Positions 26,717 through 36,217 of a stretch of 64,000 nucleotides of DNA are shown in pieces. The DNA is taken from positions 1 through 64,000 of the forward strand of contig CAJFQZ010000005.1 in NCBI GenBank assembly GCA_904419285.1, written 5' to 3'. The position numbers and the translations under genes are program-made. The notes beneath the pieces were generated by a model, which saw only the letters and a list, made by a program, of their open reading frames with translations, had not been told where the DNA came from and searched no databases. Positions within the stretch are counted from its first letter, which is position 1; every line of letters starts with the position of its first letter. Origin of the DNA: Lachnospiraceae bacterium UBA1818. Its GTDB lineage: Bacteria; Bacillota; Clostridia; Lachnospirales; Lachnospiraceae.

Positions 26717-28069
26717 ATGAAATCACCAGCTATGACGAAAAATGCGATCACCGAAGGGACGATCTGGAAGCAGCTTCTGCTCTTCTTTTTCCCGATTCTG
26801 CTGGGCACATTTTTCCAGCAGCTCTACAACACAATAGACAGCGTGATCGTAGGGCAGTTCGTGGGAAAGGAAGCACTCGCCAGCGTGGGCGGTTCCTCTG
26901 CGCAGATCGTCGCTCTTGTAGTCGGGTTTTTCACCGGCCTTTCCTCCGGCGCATCAGTCACGATTGCACAGTTCTTCGGCGCGCGTAATGAGAAGGCGGC
27001 AAACCAGGGTCTGCACAACGCATATGCACTCGCCGCAGCAGGAGGGGTCCTCCTCACCGCCGCCGGCATCCTGTGTACTCCCTCCCTGCTCTCACTCATG
27101 CGGACGCCTGCTGACACCATGGCAGATTCGATCATCTACCTGAGGATTTATTTTGCGGGGATCCTGTTCGTCCTTGTCTACAATATGGGCTCTGCCATCC
27201 TGCGGGCCACAGGCGATTCCAGACGGCCGCTGTACTATCTGATCATCTGCTGTGTCATCAACATCGTGCTTGACTGCCTGTTCGTTATCGTTTTCCACAT
27301 GGGAGTCATGGGCGCGGCAGTCGCAACACTTATCGCACAGGCGGTGAGCGCGGTCCTTGTCACACGGGATCTGATAAGATCGAGGGATCTCCTTCATCTC
27401 TCCCTCCGTGATATCCGTTTCCACGGAGCCGTGCTGAAAACACAGCTGAAGATGGGGATCCCTACCGGTCTGGAATCCGTCCTGTTCTCCATCACCAATA
27501 TCGCGATCATGGCAGCGATCAATACCTTCGGCACCGACACCACTGCCGCATGGTCCGCCTATGGGAAACTGGATGCCATTTTCTGGATGGTCAGCACCGC
27601 TTTCGGAATCGCCATCACCACATTTGTGGGGCAGAATTACGGCGCCGGCAGGATGGACAGAGTCCGCAGGAGCACCCGGGTCTGCCTCCTGATCGACCTG
27701 GCAGTATCGGGCATTCTTGTTCTGTTCCTGATCGCGGCAAGAGAGATCCTTTTCCGGATGTTTACTACAGACCCAGATGTGATCCGGATCGGCTGCAATA
27801 TGCTCATCCTCATCATCCCTTGGTACATCGTCTATGTCATCATCGAGGTGCTCGCCGGGGCGCTGCGGGGCACCGGGGATGTGCTTGTACCGATGGTCAT
27901 CACGCTCACGGGTGTCTGCGTATTCCGCATCATCTGGCTTTCTGTAGTGATGCGGGTCTCACCAACGATCCCGGCGATCATTTACAGCTATCCGGTGACC
28001 TGGACCGTCAGCGCGCTTGCTTTTATTGTATACTATATCCGAAAATACAGACGGAGCCGCATCCAATGA
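26717..28069 (+). CDS. MATE-family efflux transporter
   Basis: A 450-aa membrane protein with 12 hydrophobic segments in two repeats. The first begins LLLFFFPILLGTFFQQLYNT, then SVIVGQFVGKEALASVG, the usual MATE opening (NorM/DinF-like). Such pumps exchange Na+ or H+ for cationic drugs or metabolites; the substrate is unknown. AGGAAG precedes the ATG. Single gene with its own promoter; the stop codon lies in the loop of the terminator hairpin. Confidence 0.92.
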   Translation: MKSPAMTKNAITEGTIWKQLLLFFFPILLGTFFQQLYNTIDSVIVGQFVGKEALASVGGSSAQIVALVVGFFTGLSSGASVTIAQFFGARNEKAANQGLHNAYALAAAGGVLLTAAGILCTPSLLSLMRTPADTMADSIIYLRIYFAGILFVLVYNMGSAILRATGDSRRPLYYLIICCVINIVLDCLFVIVFHMGVMGAAVATLIAQAVSAVLVTRDLIRSRDLLHLSLRDIRFHGAVLKTQLKMGIPTGLESVLFSITNIAIMAAINTFGTDTTAAWSAYGKLDAIFWMVSTAFGIAITTFVGQNYGAGRMDRVRRSTRVCLLIDLAVSGILVLFLIAAREILFRMFTTDPDVIRIGCNMLILIIPWYIVYVIIEVLAGALRGTGDVLVPMVITLTGVCVFRIIWLSVVMRVSPTIPAIIYSYPVTWTVSALAFIVYYIRKYRRSRIQ

Positions 28070-28082
28070 TACGGCTCCGTCT
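28049..28082 (+). terminator. terminator overlapping the MATE stop codon
   Basis: AGACGGAGCCG and CGGCTCCGTCT form an 11-bp stem; the TGA stop is in the loop. The T-tract is short (GATTT). Confidence 0.65.
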
Positions 28083-28148
28083 GATTTCTGCTAAACTGAC
28101 TGATAAGTGGACTGATTTTCTGTGCAGTTTTCTGTTCAGCGGCATATT

Positions 28149-28748
28149 TCACCGCAGACTGTTCTCCGCCACACCCGGGAGGAGATCATAGATGGAACAG
28201 CCCGTCTTTTTCTCAAACATCTCTTTTATCTCCAGTACCTTTTTCCACCGTTCCAACGTAGCAGGATAAATCCCATACCGCAGTGCCACATCCACGAACC
28301 GTTTCTCCAGAATACAGAAGCCGGTAGGAAACGCAAGGGCGTCGCAGAGTTGCACAAGACGGTCATAATCATCGTAGCGGACATTCTGGAGAAACTCTTC
28401 TATGAACCGATAGTCTTCCTCGCTCACGTCCATCGGTCCTCCCGCTTTTCTGATATCCTGTATCATGAATTCATGTGTAATACAGATCTGTGCCGGCTTC
28501 TCCCATCCCCGCTCCATACAGTAGCGGTATCCTTTGATCAGATGCTTTGCCGCATAGACGCCCTCATAGCGGCCGATGTCGTGGAGCAGACCGAGGATAT
28601 AGGCCTCATCGGCAGACATTCCCTCGCAGTGCGCGGCAATATTTCTGCATGCCATCGCCGCATACCGGCAGTGGTCTGTCCATGGGCCGGGATTCGTCTT
28701 GCCCGCCTTCTCCAGTTCCATCTCCGCGATCCTGCTGTTCAGTTCCAT
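28149..28748 (-). CDS. HD-domain phosphohydrolase
   Basis: A 199-aa soluble protein with an HD metal-binding domain: His26 (TDHCRYA), His56-Asp57 (LLHDIGR) and a later Asp in LCDALAF. Such domains hydrolyse phosphate esters, often of nucleotides. The substrate is unknown. GGAAAGGAGG lies about 7-8 bases before the ATG. It converges on the MATE gene and is divergent from glycerate kinase. Confidence 0.85.
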   Translation of the reverse strand: MELNSRIAEMELEKAGKTNPGPWTDHCRYAAMACRNIAAHCEGMSADEAYILGLLHDIGRYEGVYAAKHLIKGYRYCMERGWEKPAQICITHEFMIQDIRKAGGPMDVSEEDYRFIEEFLQNVRYDDYDRLVQLCDALAFPTGFCILEKRFVDVALRYGIYPATLERWKKVLEIKEMFEKKTGCSIYDLLPGVAENSLR

Positions 28749-29013
28749 ACAGATCCTCCTTTCCTTTCTTCAGCTCACTCATTTTTCTGTCCCGCATAGA
28801 CTTTTGTCTTTCTCGCAGATAGAACCATGGAGAGTCCGCTGCAGTTTTGTTCAAAGCTTTGCCTTTATCATAACACACTTTCCTTCCCATGAGGCTGCGT
28901 GTCGGATATGTATACCGAATTATCTCCGCTTTTGCTGCGCGATTGACCCGCCTGGGAAATACTGATAAGATTGAGACAGTTATGAAATTTATTTTGCTGA
29001 GGTGAATAGCTGT

Positions 29014-30156
29014 ATGAAATTTTTATTTGCATCTGATTCCTTCAAGGGTACTCTGACGTCACGCCGTACGGCAGAACTGCTCACAAAGGCTGCCGGAGAG
29101 ATCTTCCCCGGATGCATATGCGACAGCATTGAGATCGCTGACGGAGGCGAGGGGACTGCGGATGCGGTACTCTCTGCCACAGACGGAAGGAAAATCTATA
29201 TGACAGTGTCCGGTCCGCTCATGGAAAGGATCCCCGCTTCATATGTGCAGCTGGACAAGACACGCGCTGTCATGGAAATGGCTGCAGCATCGGGACTGCC
29301 TCTTGTTCCCGAGGGAAAACGTAACCCAAGGGAGACCACAACCCTCGGAACCGGCGAGATGATCGCGGACGCAGTCTCAAAAGGTTTCCGCGACATTTCC
29401 ATCGCAATCGGCGGCTCGGCCACGAACGACGGCGGAATAGGCTGTATGCGTGCGCTGGGAGTGCGTTTCCTGGATGAGTCCGGCAGTGAACTGGAAGGCC
29501 GCGGAAAAGATCTCATCCGGATCCGTTCCATCGATCTCACCGGCATGGATCCGAAATTAAAAGAATGTGCTTTTACGGTCATGTGTGATGTCACAAATCC
29601 GCTGTGCGGTCCCAACGGAGCCACATATACCTTCGGAAAGCAGAAAGGCGGAACTCCTGAAATACTGGATGAACTGGAAGCAGGCATGTGCAATTACCGA
29701 GATGTCCTGCTCCGCCAGTTCGGCATCGATATGGATACCATTCCCGGCGCCGGCGCTGCCGGAGGGCTGGGGGCTGCTCTTATGGTATTTTTAAACGGAA
29801 AGCTTAAGTCCGGAATCGAAACTGTCCTGGAGCTCTCTGATTTTGACCGCAGGCTGGAAGGCGTTTCCCTTGTGGTAACAGGCGAGGGCGCGGCAGACTG
29901 GCAGTCCGTCTCCGGCAAGGTCATGCAGGGCGTCGGGATGCACTGTCGGAAGTTCGGGATTCCTGTTACAGCGGTTGTCGGAAGCATGGGACCGGGCGCA
30001 GAGCAACTGTATGAATACGGAATCGACTCCATTATAACTACGATAAACGGGATCATGCCCCTGAAGGAAGCGATGGATCGGGCGGAAGAACTGTATCTCG
30101 ATGCCGCGAGGAGAATGTTCCGGATGCTGCGCGCAGGACGTCAATTGGGGACGTAG
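29014..30156 (+). CDS. glycerate kinase (family 1)
   Basis: Phosphorylates D-glycerate for entry into lower glycolysis. The product is 380 aa. Motifs: FASDSFKGTLTSRRTAEL at the start, IADGGEGTADA, IAIGGSATNDGGIGCM and GAAGGLGAAL in the middle, VTGEGAADWQS near the end. The start at 29014 has GAGGTGA upstream and fits the family; an ATG four codons earlier does not. The final residues (QLGT) and the stop codon are supplied by dispersed repeat copy 2. No transporter or regulator is adjacent. Confidence 0.93.
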   Translation: MKFLFASDSFKGTLTSRRTAELLTKAAGEIFPGCICDSIEIADGGEGTADAVLSATDGRKIYMTVSGPLMERIPASYVQLDKTRAVMEMAAASGLPLVPEGKRNPRETTTLGTGEMIADAVSKGFRDISIAIGGSATNDGGIGCMRALGVRFLDESGSELEGRGKDLIRIRSIDLTGMDPKLKECAFTVMCDVTNPLCGPNGATYTFGKQKGGTPEILDELEAGMCNYRDVLLRQFGIDMDTIPGAGAAGGLGAALMVFLNGKLKSGIETVLELSDFDRRLEGVSLVVTGEGAADWQSVSGKVMQGVGMHCRKFGIPVTAVVGSMGPGAEQLYEYGIDSIITTINGIMPLKEAMDRAEELYLDAARRMFRMLRAGRQLGT

Positions 30157-30253
30157 TGAAATTGAATTTCACTACGTCCCCAATTGCAGTTCACTGTGTC
30201 CCTAATTGCGTTTCACCGTGTCCCAAAATGCAGTTTTCCCTGTCCCTTTTTGA
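30142..30253 (+). repeat. dispersed repeat element, copy 2
   Basis: The longest copy: a palindrome identical in its core to copy 1, then about four tandem units of 21-23 bases (cores ACGTCCCC, GTGTCCCT, GTGTCCCA, CTGTCCCT, each followed by AATTG/AATG-like bases), ending CCCTTTTTGA. It reads in plus orientation and overlaps the 3' end of the glycerate kinase gene. Confidence 0.85.
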
Positions 30254-30270
30254 GCGTTTTTCTGCAGTTT

Positions 30271-32175
30271 TTAACAGATTTCCGCTCCTGCCGGCATGTC
30301 TTTCTCCGGTGTGACGAGCGCGAGATTTCCATCGGCGTCTTCCGCGCAGAGAAGCATACCTTCGGATACAACTCCGGCAAGCTTGGCCGGCTTCAGATTT
30401 ACAAGCACCATAACTTTCTTGCCAACCATCTCTTCCGGTGTATAGTAAGCTTTTATTCCGGATACGATCTGCTTCACCTGGCTGCCGATCTTCACCTGAG
30501 AACAGAGCAGCTTCCGCGATTTTTTCACTTCCTCGCAGGCAATGATCTCGCCCACCTGGAACTGCATCGCGCTGAACTGATCGTATGTGATCTCCGGTTT
30601 TGCCTCAATGTCGATCACATTTTCCTCTTCCTCTTTTTTCTCTTCTTCTGCCGGATGAAGTTCTTCCACTTTTTTCAGCACTTCTTCCACATCAAGTCTC
30701 TGGAACAGGATTTCCGGCTTATCTGTCACATGTCCGTCTCCCAGCTGATCCAGGATCTTTTTACTCGTAGACGGCATAAAGGATTCCAGAAGTCTTGCAC
30801 CGGCGGAGATTCCCTGGATCAGATTCCAGAGGACAGTCTCCAGACGGTCTTTCTTCGCCTCGTCCTTAGCCAGAGCCCAAGGCATCGTCTCATCAATATA
30901 CTTATTGCAGCGTTTGAACAGATTAAAGATTTCTGTAATGGCATCCGCCACCCGCAGGCCGTCCATCTTTTCATCTACTGCTTTTGGAGTATTCTCCATA
31001 ACCGCCTTCAGATCTGCATCCACTTCTTCTGCCGCACCTTTGTCGGTAACTGTTCCTCCAAAATATTTATTTGTCATGGAAACAGTACGGTTTACAAGGT
31101 TGCCCAATGTATTAGCCAGATCAGAATTCAGCCTCTCTACCATCAATTCCCAGGAAATGACTCCGTCGTTTTCAAACGGCATCTCATGAAGTACAAAATA
31201 GCGCACTGCATCCACTCCGAAGAAATCGACCAGCTCGTCAGCGTAGAGTACATTTCCCTTTGATTTACTCATCTTTCCGTCACCCTGCAGCAGCCACGGA
31301 TGTCCGAATACCTGCTTCGGCAGCGGAAGTCCCAGCGCCATGAGGAAGATCGGCCAGTAAATCGTATGGAAACGGATAATGTCCTTTCCGATCAGGTGCA
31401 GATCAGCCGGCCAGTATTTTTCAAACTTCTCTGAACTGTTTCCATCGCAGTCATAGCCAATTCCGGTGATGTAGTTGGTGAGTGCGTCAAGCCATACATA
31501 TACAACATGCTTATCGTCAAAGTCCACCGGAATTCCCCATTTAAAGGATGTTCTGGATACGCACAGGTCCTGAAGCCCCGGAAGGAGGAAATTGTTCATC
31601 ATCTCATTCTTACGGGAAACCGGCTGAATAAACTCAGGATGCGTATTGATGTGCTCGATCAGGCGGTCCGCATATTTACTCATTTTAAAGAAATATGCCT
31701 CTTCTCTGGCAGGCTGAACCTCGCGTCCGCAGTCCGGACACTTGCCGTCCACAAGCTGTGACTCCGTAAAGAAGGACTCACAAGGCGTACAGTACATTCC
31801 CTCATAATATCCTTTGTAAATGTCCCCCTGCTCATAGAGCTTCTTGAAAATTTTCTGAACCTGCTTCTCATGATCCGGATCAGTTGTGCGGATGAACTTG
31901 TCATAAGACGTATCCATCATATCCCATATTCTTTTGATCTCCTTGGAAACATTATCCACAAACTCCTTCGGCGTAACGCCCGCCTCTTCCGCTTTCAGCT
32001 CTATCTTCTGGCCATGCTCGTCTGTTCCCGTCTGGAAATAGACATCATAGCCCTGGCTCCTCTTATAGCGTGCGATGGCATCCGCCAGCACAATCTCATA
32101 AGTATTCCCGATATGCGGCTTGCCTGATGTATAGGCGATCGCTGTTGAAATATAATACTTCGGTTTTTCTGACAT
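30271..32175 (-). CDS. metG: methionyl-tRNA synthetase
   Basis: Charges tRNA-Met. The product is 634 aa. The catalytic core shows YTSGKPHIGN, the zinc knuckle CTPCESFF...CPDCG, and KMSKSKGN. The anticodon-binding helical domain follows. The C-terminal domain (about 530-634, FQVGEIIACEEVKKSRKLL) is the EMAP/Trbp111 tRNA-binding module. Start at 32175 with GAGGAGG directly upstream; the longer ATG start would cross that site and the dispersed repeat. It is controlled by the T-box leader at 32335-32656. Confidence 0.96.
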   Translation of the reverse strand: MSEKPKYYISTAIAYTSGKPHIGNTYEIVLADAIARYKRSQGYDVYFQTGTDEHGQKIELKAEEAGVTPKEFVDNVSKEIKRIWDMMDTSYDKFIRTTDPDHEKQVQKIFKKLYEQGDIYKGYYEGMYCTPCESFFTESQLVDGKCPDCGREVQPAREEAYFFKMSKYADRLIEHINTHPEFIQPVSRKNEMMNNFLLPGLQDLCVSRTSFKWGIPVDFDDKHVVYVWLDALTNYITGIGYDCDGNSSEKFEKYWPADLHLIGKDIIRFHTIYWPIFLMALGLPLPKQVFGHPWLLQGDGKMSKSKGNVLYADELVDFFGVDAVRYFVLHEMPFENDGVISWELMVERLNSDLANTLGNLVNRTVSMTNKYFGGTVTDKGAAEEVDADLKAVMENTPKAVDEKMDGLRVADAITEIFNLFKRCNKYIDETMPWALAKDEAKKDRLETVLWNLIQGISAGARLLESFMPSTSKKILDQLGDGHVTDKPEILFQRLDVEEVLKKVEELHPAEEEKKEEEENVIDIEAKPEITYDQFSAMQFQVGEIIACEEVKKSRKLLCSQVKIGSQVKQIVSGIKAYYTPEEMVGKKVMVLVNLKPAKLAGVVSEGMLLCAEDADGNLALVTPEKDMPAGAEIC

Positions 32176-32197
32176 ATTTACCTCCTCTTTCTCGTTC

Positions 32198-32282
32198 CGG
32201 GACGTAGTCAACTTCAATTTCACTACGTCCCCAATTGAAGTTTACTGTGTCCCTAAATGCAGTTTGCCCTGTCCCTTTTTGA
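32198..32282 (+). repeat. dispersed repeat element, copy 3, in the metG leader
   Basis: Matches copy 2 across the palindrome and two to three tandem units, but the left arm has changed (GACGTAGTCAACTTC), so the palindrome is imperfect. It sits between the T-box terminator and the metG ribosome binding site and is therefore transcribed in the metG mRNA. Confidence 0.8.
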
Positions 32283-32334
32283 ACTACAATTATTGGGAAA
32301 AAGCTTGATCCGCCAAGAATTTCAGCGAAAAAAA

Positions 32335-32656
32335 TCCCGCCTTCTTATCCTTTAAGAAGACGGGAATCATTCCGTGTTACCACTTCTCTTCGTCCTCCCC
32401 TCACGGAAAGGACCTCAGCGAGTGCCAGTCAGCACTCCTCCGCTGTAAAGGGCGGACCCATCGCAGCCTGCTGCACACATGTACAGGTCGGTGCGCTGCT
32501 CAGAAGCCATCTTCATCTGCCTTCCATCCGTTCCTCTCAGCGCCGGCTGCCGCTTCTGAAAAGCTTTGCAGTCCTTACGGAACTTCTCTGTAGAATCTCC
32601 GACAGATTACTCTCTTCGTCATTGCTTTTTCCGATATTTCAAATTCTTCAGGTCTG
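32335..32656 (-). promoter_or_regulatory. T-box riboswitch of metG
   Basis: The minus strand carries AGAAGTGGTAACACGGA (32370-32386), the T-box bulge; UGGU would pair with the ACCA end of uncharged tRNA-Met. It is followed by the terminator CCCGTCTTCTT...AAGAAGGCGGG and seven Ts (32328-32365). A long stem I region lies upstream, with an AGAGAGTA segment and several ATG triplets (32500-32530) as possible Met specifier codons; I cannot fix which one. Uncharged tRNA-Met would favour the antiterminator. Confidence 0.88.
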
Positions 32657-32662
32657 TTAAAA

Positions 32663-32691
32663 AGGTTAGCACAGGAACCTGCGAATGTCAA
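32663..32691 (-). promoter_or_regulatory. promoter of the metG T-box leader
   Basis: TTGACA (32686-32691) and TAACCT (32663-32668) with a 17-base spacer. Confidence 0.65.
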
Positions 32692-32850
32692 GCTCCGCGG
32701 CCGTACTCTGCGCTGCCCTGCAGGCCCGCGCCCTATAGTCGGCGGCAGTCGTGCATCGTGCTGCAGCTCCAAAAATCTTATTCCGTCTGATCCCTGTATC
32801 CCGCTTTGTCTCTCTGCAGAACTTCTGATCCTCTCCCGGAAAGCCCGTTC

Positions 32851-34389
32851 TTATCTTTTCACAAAATATTCTTCATACCACACAAGGAAGGTATAGATCG
32901 TCCATACCTTTCTCCAGTTGTCTGAATTTCCTCCCACATAATCGTCAAAGATCGCGTTGATCTCGTCCACATTGAAGAACTTCTCAGCCATCTCGCTGTG
33001 GAACTTCGCTTTAACATCCTGATTGTAGCGTTCGTCCGCCATCCAGATACGGATCGGCACGATGAATCCCAGCTTTTTGCGGAATGCGATCTCATCCGGA
33101 AGAACCTTGGCAGCCGCGGTGCGGAATGCCACTTTGTTCTGTTCCTCGTTTACCTTGAATCTTGCAGGCATTCTCGATGCAATGTCGAAGATCCTGCGGT
33201 CTGTAAGAGGCATGCGGATCTCCAGACCTGCTGCCGTGCTCATCTTATCCACATTCAGATAAATATCTCCCTCCAGCCAGATCTGAATATCTACATCAGA
33301 CATCCTGGTCAGCGGATCAAGCCCTTCCGTTTCCTCATAGATATTCTGCACCAGCTCGATCGGAAGCACATCCGGATCATATTTCTTCAGGATCCGCTTT
33401 TTCTCATCTTCCTTCATGATATTTGTATTTCCGACATAGAATGTCTTCAGATTATCACCGTACCGCTCTGCATTCCGGTACATATTATATCCGCCGAAAA
33501 ATTCGTCTGCTCCTTCTCCCGAGTAGCAGAGCTTCGTGTGCTTCGCCGTCTCATTGCACGCGATGGTAAACGCGATCGCCGAAGCGTCTCCCAGCGGCTG
33601 CTCCATATTGTACATCACATACGGCATGATCGCAAAATACTCTTCCGGGGTGATCAGACATCTGGAATTTTTGCGCCCCAGGATATCTGCAGTCTCCTTT
33701 GCCAGCCCGGATTCATCAAAACGCGGCTCATCATACCCGCAGGAATCCGACATCTCCGCATCTGACATTGCCAGAACATAAGAGGAATCCACGCCTCCTG
33801 ACAGGAAAGATTCCGCTGTCTCATCCTTCGATTTTACCTCCGGCATGATCTCCTTCAATGTGCTGTGGATCTCATCCGCCCAGTCCTCCAGAGATCTGCT
33901 CTCATCCGGATGGAATTCCGGTGTCCAGTACCGTTCGATCTTCAGCTTTCCATTCTGCCAGATCAGATAGTGTCCCGGCATCAGCTTCTTCAGCCCCCGG
34001 AAAAATGTATTCTCTCCCGCCACATAAGTAAGGCTCAGATAAATCTGCAGCATTTCCTCATTGAGTTCCTTTACAAATCCTGGCTGCTCCATGATCTGCC
34101 GGATCATCGTCCCATAGAGGAGCCTGCCGTCCGCCGTCTCATAATAATAAAATGGTTTTGTCCCGAACTGATCTCTCAGACAGAAGAGCTTCTTCTCCTC
34201 GTCATCCCACAGTGCAAATGCAAACATGCCGTACATGTGGTCAGCCATCTCACAGCCCCACGTCTCATAGGCTTTGACCAGGATCTCTTTTTCACGCTCT
34301 TCTCTTGAGAGAGAAAGATCGATGCCAAGGCGCTCGCACAGTTCCTCCCAGTTACGGATATGTCCTCTGTACTCCTGAACTTTTATCAT
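32851..34389 (-). CDS. asparagine synthase-like protein lacking the glutaminase Cys
   Basis: A 512-aa protein. Residues about 180-500 form the synthetase domain with the PP-loop [12 protein letters not shown] and the conserved CYSGEGADEFFGGY. The N-terminal part is only a partial class II amidotransferase domain: it starts at MIKVQEYRGHIRNWEELCER and includes MFAFALWDDEEKKLFCLRDQFGTKPFYY, but the MCGI start with the catalytic Cys and the next 60-80 residues are missing. A good AGGAGAGG site and promoter precede the ATG at 34389, so the short form seems real rather than truncated by chance. It may use ammonia or a partner amidotransferase. Confidence 0.85.
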   Translation of the reverse strand: MIKVQEYRGHIRNWEELCERLGIDLSLSREEREKEILVKAYETWGCEMADHMYGMFAFALWDDEEKKLFCLRDQFGTKPFYYYETADGRLLYGTMIRQIMEQPGFVKELNEEMLQIYLSLTYVAGENTFFRGLKKLMPGHYLIWQNGKLKIERYWTPEFHPDESRSLEDWADEIHSTLKEIMPEVKSKDETAESFLSGGVDSSYVLAMSDAEMSDSCGYDEPRFDESGLAKETADILGRKNSRCLITPEEYFAIMPYVMYNMEQPLGDASAIAFTIACNETAKHTKLCYSGEGADEFFGGYNMYRNAERYGDNLKTFYVGNTNIMKEDEKKRILKKYDPDVLPIELVQNIYEETEGLDPLTRMSDVDIQIWLEGDIYLNVDKMSTAAGLEIRMPLTDRRIFDIASRMPARFKVNEEQNKVAFRTAAAKVLPDEIAFRKKLGFIVPIRIWMADERYNQDVKAKFHSEMAEKFFNVDEINAIFDDYVGGNSDNWRKVWTIYTFLVWYEEYFVKR

Positions 34390-34443
34390 AGGTTTGTCCT
34401 CTCCTGAAAAAAATTTATCGAAAACTGTCAACGATATATCAGT

Positions 34444-34472
34444 ATTATAAACGAAAGCTGCCAGGATAACAA
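34444..34472 (-). promoter_or_regulatory. promoter of the asparagine synthase-like gene
   Basis: TTGTTA (34467-34472) and TATAAT (34444-34449) with a 17-base spacer, about 55 bases before the start. Confidence 0.65.
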
Positions 34473-34674
34473 CCGGCAGCCGCGGTTCTTTCCAAGCCTT
34501 TGATTCCGCAGTTTATACGTTATTCCGGCAGCTGCGGCTGAGTCTATGAGTTTTGCCTCCCGCCGCATTTTTTGTGGACATGCTTGTGGACGATCATTTT
34601 TCTAAAGAGATGGAAATATTTCGTGCAGAATGTTATACTTAATTTATTCATTTCACTTTCAGGAGGATACAAAC

Positions 34675-36132
34675 ATGTCAGAATTTTCCGAACTTCTTTC
34701 CGAATATATCCACAGGAAAAATATCCGTACGTACTCTCTTGCAGAATACTGCGGCATCGACCGCTCCATGATGTACAAGATCATCCGTGGGAAACGCACA
34801 CCGACCTCCCTGGAACTGATCGATAAGATTTCCAATTATCTGCAGCTTACTCCTGGAGAGTGCAAGGACCTGATGGAAGCATATCAGATCACCCAGGTAG
34901 GGTATGACAACTATTACAGACGTAAGGATATGCTGGATTTTTTAAGCAATTTCCGCGATATTGCGAACAAGAACACGATCTCCTCTTCATTTTCCATGAT
35001 GACGGACTACACCGCGCCTCTTGTTCCATTGACGAATGAGTCTGAGGTGAATCAGGCGGTATTCACGATCATCACAAAACAGATCCAGCGCGGAAGCGGT
35101 CAGATCCAGATGATACTCCGCCCTGATTATACCTTTTTAACTCAGCTCCTGACGTTTTCACAGCCCAGGGATACCCCCCTTGTGATCAGTCATATCATTT
35201 GTCTGAACAATTCTGAGCAGGTTACCTCTGCAAAGAAAAACTATAACCTTCACTGTCTCATGAATATTCTGCCTCTGTGCACATGCAGCTATCAGTATCA
35301 GCCTTACTATTATTATGATAATATTATTTCACAGCTCGAATCCTTCCGTCTGTTTCCTTATCTGATACTGACAGACGACTATGCCGTCATCCTCTCAGAG
35401 AAACTGAACACAGGGTTTCTGACTTGTCAGAAGGAAAGCCTTGAAATGCTCGAACAGATTTTTGAAAATTATATACATCAGTCCAGACCTCTGCTGACCA
35501 AGATTGAAAACGTCTACGACCAGCTCCGTTACGTCCAGGAAATCCTTCGCTTCGATTCTGCGGTCGAGTACAGCTTTCAGATGACCCCATGCATGACTGC
35601 TCTTCTGACCCATGATTTTCTTGAAAAAAACGTCAGCAGGCAGATTCCCGCGCGGGATGCCTTCATCGAAACCTTTGAAAAGCATATTCACAATACGTAT
35701 GAGCGCCACCTGAGCAGGAATCATACGCTGATTTTCTCTGAAGAAGGCATCTGGGAATTTCTGCGGACAGGCCATCTGGAAGAATATCCTTCCTATATTT
35801 ATACAGCGCCATCCCCTGAGGACCGTATTCTTCTGATCAAGCTTCTGACCAAAGAACTCCGCCACAATACGTATCGTATGAGCATGCTCAGACAGAGTAT
35901 AGGCCCGGTCCGGAACGGAGCCAACATATACATTACATCATCTGCCGGCTATCTGCTCTTTACCCCTCTGGGTTCCAGCACGCCTGTCTATCTCAACATC
36001 GAAGAGACCGGACTGCTCATGACCTTCCTGGACTTTTTTGATTCGATGGACGAATCTCTATTTTATCCACCCGCTGAGACGCTCAGCAGGCTGGAAAAGA
36101 TCATTCAGGATTATTCTGCTGCTTATCTTTAG
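34675..36132 (+). CDS. XRE-family regulator with large C-terminal domain
   Basis: A 485-aa protein. The N-terminal Cro/CI-type helix-turn-helix (about 1-70) contains YSLAEYCGIDRSMMYKIIRG. The rest (about 100-485) is a soluble, unrecognised domain, presumably a sensor. AGGAGG precedes the ATG by seven bases. It is divergent from the asparagine synthase-like gene, with 285 bases between them, so control of that gene is plausible but unproven. Confidence 0.8.
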   Translation: MSEFSELLSEYIHRKNIRTYSLAEYCGIDRSMMYKIIRGKRTPTSLELIDKISNYLQLTPGECKDLMEAYQITQVGYDNYYRRKDMLDFLSNFRDIANKNTISSSFSMMTDYTAPLVPLTNESEVNQAVFTIITKQIQRGSGQIQMILRPDYTFLTQLLTFSQPRDTPLVISHIICLNNSEQVTSAKKNYNLHCLMNILPLCTCSYQYQPYYYYDNIISQLESFRLFPYLILTDDYAVILSEKLNTGFLTCQKESLEMLEQIFENYIHQSRPLLTKIENVYDQLRYVQEILRFDSAVEYSFQMTPCMTALLTHDFLEKNVSRQIPARDAFIETFEKHIHNTYERHLSRNHTLIFSEEGIWEFLRTGHLEEYPSYIYTAPSPEDRILLIKLLTKELRHNTYRMSMLRQSIGPVRNGANIYITSSAGYLLFTPLGSSTPVYLNIEETGLLMTFLDFFDSMDESLFYPPAETLSRLEKIIQDYSAAYL

Positions 36133-36170
36133 TAAATAGGCAAAACATCGTTCCCTGCTCCAGACATACT

Positions 36171-36197
36171 GAGAGCCGCCCGGTCCGGGCGGCTCTC
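36171..36197. terminator. bidirectional terminator
   Basis: GAGAGCCGCCCGG and CCGGGCGGCTCTC form a perfect 13-bp stem with a one-base centre, between two convergent genes. Confidence 0.75.
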
Positions 36198-36217
36198 CTG
36201 TATATTCCCATATTCAC

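Noticed and set aside
28606-28890. 94-aa minus-strand ORF before the HD protein
   Set aside because: It overlaps the start of the HD gene in another frame and shows no family pattern.
30142-30253. Tandem units of dispersed repeat copy 2 as a mini-CRISPR
   Set aside because: Units abut with no spacers, are degenerate, and no cas gene is present.
30184-31263. 359-aa plus-strand ORF
   Set aside because: Antisense to metG; its Phe/His-rich composition is typical of such shadows.
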